Shown in pieces: positions 62,983 to 64,000 of a stretch of DNA of 64,000 nt. The DNA lies in the NCBI RefSeq assembly GCF_900635955.1, contig NZ_LR134201.1:1426001-1490000 (forward strand), in the 5' to 3' direction. Below the pieces are notes generated by a model that had not been told where the DNA came from, searched no databases, and saw nothing but the letters and a program-made list of their open reading frames with translations. Position 1 is the first letter of the stretch. Every line of letters begins with the position of its first letter. The DNA comes from Cedecea lapagei (GTDB lineage Bacteria; Pseudomonadota; Gammaproteobacteria; Enterobacterales; Enterobacteriaceae). The position numbers and the translations under genes are program-made.

Positions 62983-63882
62983 TTACCCCAGCAGCGGGCA
63001 GTTTGGCGGTAGGCGACAGTCCAGCGCATTGGGGATGATTTCAATGCGGAAATGCCTTCCGCTTAGCGGCTCTCCGTCGAGGTTAAAGGTGATATCGTGC
63101 GGGGCAGAAATCTCGAACCAGGCCGATTTGCCTTCAATCACATTCGGGTTCTCACCCGGATTCGTCAGGGTGGTCAGCAGAGCAGGAAGCAGGTCTTCAC
63201 TGGTAAAAATTCGCAGCTCAAGCAACCCGTCGTTGATCAGGGCCTCCGGGCAAAGCTGTTGCCCGCCACCGGCCTGGCGACCGTTACCGATGCCTATCAC
63301 CAGCGCATCTCCCTGCCAGCTAAAATCCTCCCCGCGAATATGACAGCGATCGGGTTTCAGCTTATCCATGCGCATCAGGCCGTGAATTAAATATGAGACG
63401 CCGCCGAGCGCGGCTTTGAGTTTTTCCGGCGTTTCCGTCGTGATGCGTGTACCAAATCCGCCGGTCGCCATGTTAATGAAAAAGGCATCCTCGTTTACCT
63501 GCACCAGATCGATGCTGGTGGCTTTACCGAGCAGAGCGAGGCGCAGCGCTTTTTCAAAATCTTCCGGGATGCCTACGCTGGTGGCAAAGTCGTTGGCCGT
63601 GCCTAGCGGCAAAATGCCCAGAGCCGGGCGGCTCGCAGGAGGCACTTTTGCAAGGCAGGTGGCAACTTCATTGATCGTACCGTCACCGCCTCCGGCGACG
63701 ACCGTATCTGCGCCAAGGCTGAGGGCTTCTTCGATGTAGCGCTCGGCGTCTCCCTTTTCCCAGGTTACGCGAATGTGCAGCGTGTAACCTTCCTGGCGAA
63801 GAAGGTGTACAGCCTCTCGCAGTAGCGGGTGACCGGCGCCCTTGCCGTTTAGAATCACAAACGAAAGCGGGGATGTCTCCAT
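62983..63882 (-). CDS. yegS: Lipid kinase YegS
   Basis: 299-residue diacylglycerol kinase-like enzyme of the YegS/BmrU family; E. coli YegS phosphorylates phosphatidylglycerol in vitro. LNGKGAGHPLLREAVHLLRQ, GGGDGTINEVAT (nucleotide site) and LPLGTANDFA are diagnostic. Convergent with fbaB, as in E. coli. Confidence 0.95.
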   Translation of the reverse strand: METSPLSFVILNGKGAGHPLLREAVHLLRQEGYTLHIRVTWEKGDAERYIEEALSLGADTVVAGGGDGTINEVATCLAKVPPASRPALGILPLGTANDFATSVGIPEDFEKALRLALLGKATSIDLVQVNEDAFFINMATGGFGTRITTETPEKLKAALGGVSYLIHGLMRMDKLKPDRCHIRGEDFSWQGDALVIGIGNGRQAGGGQQLCPEALINDGLLELRIFTSEDLLPALLTTLTNPGENPNVIEGKSAWFEISAPHDITFNLDGEPLSGRHFRIEIIPNALDCRLPPNCPLLG

Positions 63883-63972
63883 GACTTACCTCAGAAAAAT
63901 GAGCATTATCAAAGTGTAGAGCAAAGCGGCGGCAGGGGAGTAAGAACTGGCTGAATCCGCAGAAAAAAGAAA

Positions 63973-63998
63973 GCCTGCGCAAGGGAGATTGCGCAGGC
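63973..63998 (-). terminator. Terminator of a gene beyond the right edge
   Basis: GCCTGCGCAA-GGGAGA-TTGCGCAGGC; on the minus strand it is followed by TTTCTTTTTT. It terminates a leftward gene lying outside the window. The 63883-63970 gap otherwise has only the yegS promoter. Confidence 0.9.
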
Positions 63999-64000
63999 CA

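Overview
The window is chromosomal DNA from a member of the Enterobacteriaceae. Nearly every gene has a recognisable counterpart in Escherichia coli, Salmonella or Klebsiella/Enterobacter, and operon structures, CRP and Gal operator sites and riboswitches are of the enteric type. I cannot name the genus; an Enterobacter/Cedecea/Lelliottia-like organism would fit. I see no tRNA or rRNA gene, prophage, insertion sequence, CRISPR array or secretion-system cluster.

Layout. (1) 1-8600: the yeiB tail, galS, the mglBAC galactose importer, sanA, cdd and yohJK. (2) 8725-39363: a block matching the E. coli ybiS-mdfA region (ldtB, ybiT, moeAB, iaaA-gsiABCD, rimO, bssR, yliI, gstB, dacC, deoR, ybjG, mdfA). 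Into it are placed accessory genes: a GH31 glycosidase with an anion-type MFS transporter and a LacI regulator, an M-box-controlled MgtE-type magnesium transporter, the ApeE esterase autotransporter, a MipA/OmpV outer-membrane protein, a degenerate EAL protein and a PAP2 phosphatase. (3) 39365-43795: metG, mrp, an acetyltransferase and yehS. (4) 43868-55580: an accessory stretch with LysR-aldo/keto reductase-MFS-HbpS, a Fur-box-preceded TonB receptor and a siderophore-type binding protein, a small kinase-like protein resembling type III effectors, a GNAT, a LysR with an FMN azoreductase and DoxX, and LpxO. (5) 55581-64000: TPP riboswitch-thiMD, yegW, yegVUT, fbaB and yegS.

How the genes work together. 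Galactose uptake (mgl) is under GalS and CRP. gsiABCD with iaaA recovers glutathione and isoaspartyl peptides. moeAB serve molybdenum cofactor synthesis. ldtB, dacC, ybjG, PAP2, sanA and lpxO act on the envelope. The receptor and binding protein at 47.7-51.1 kb form an incomplete iron-uptake set. yegTUV look like an uncharacterised nucleoside or ADP-ribose-like salvage route.

Three points affect use of this annotation. mglB, mglA, ybiT and the PAP2 gene each carry a single-base indel in or beside a short homopolymer, most simply explained as sequence errors. A family of GC-rich palindromic intergenic repeats occurs at least six times. The most unusual gene is the kinase-like ORF at 51333-51944.
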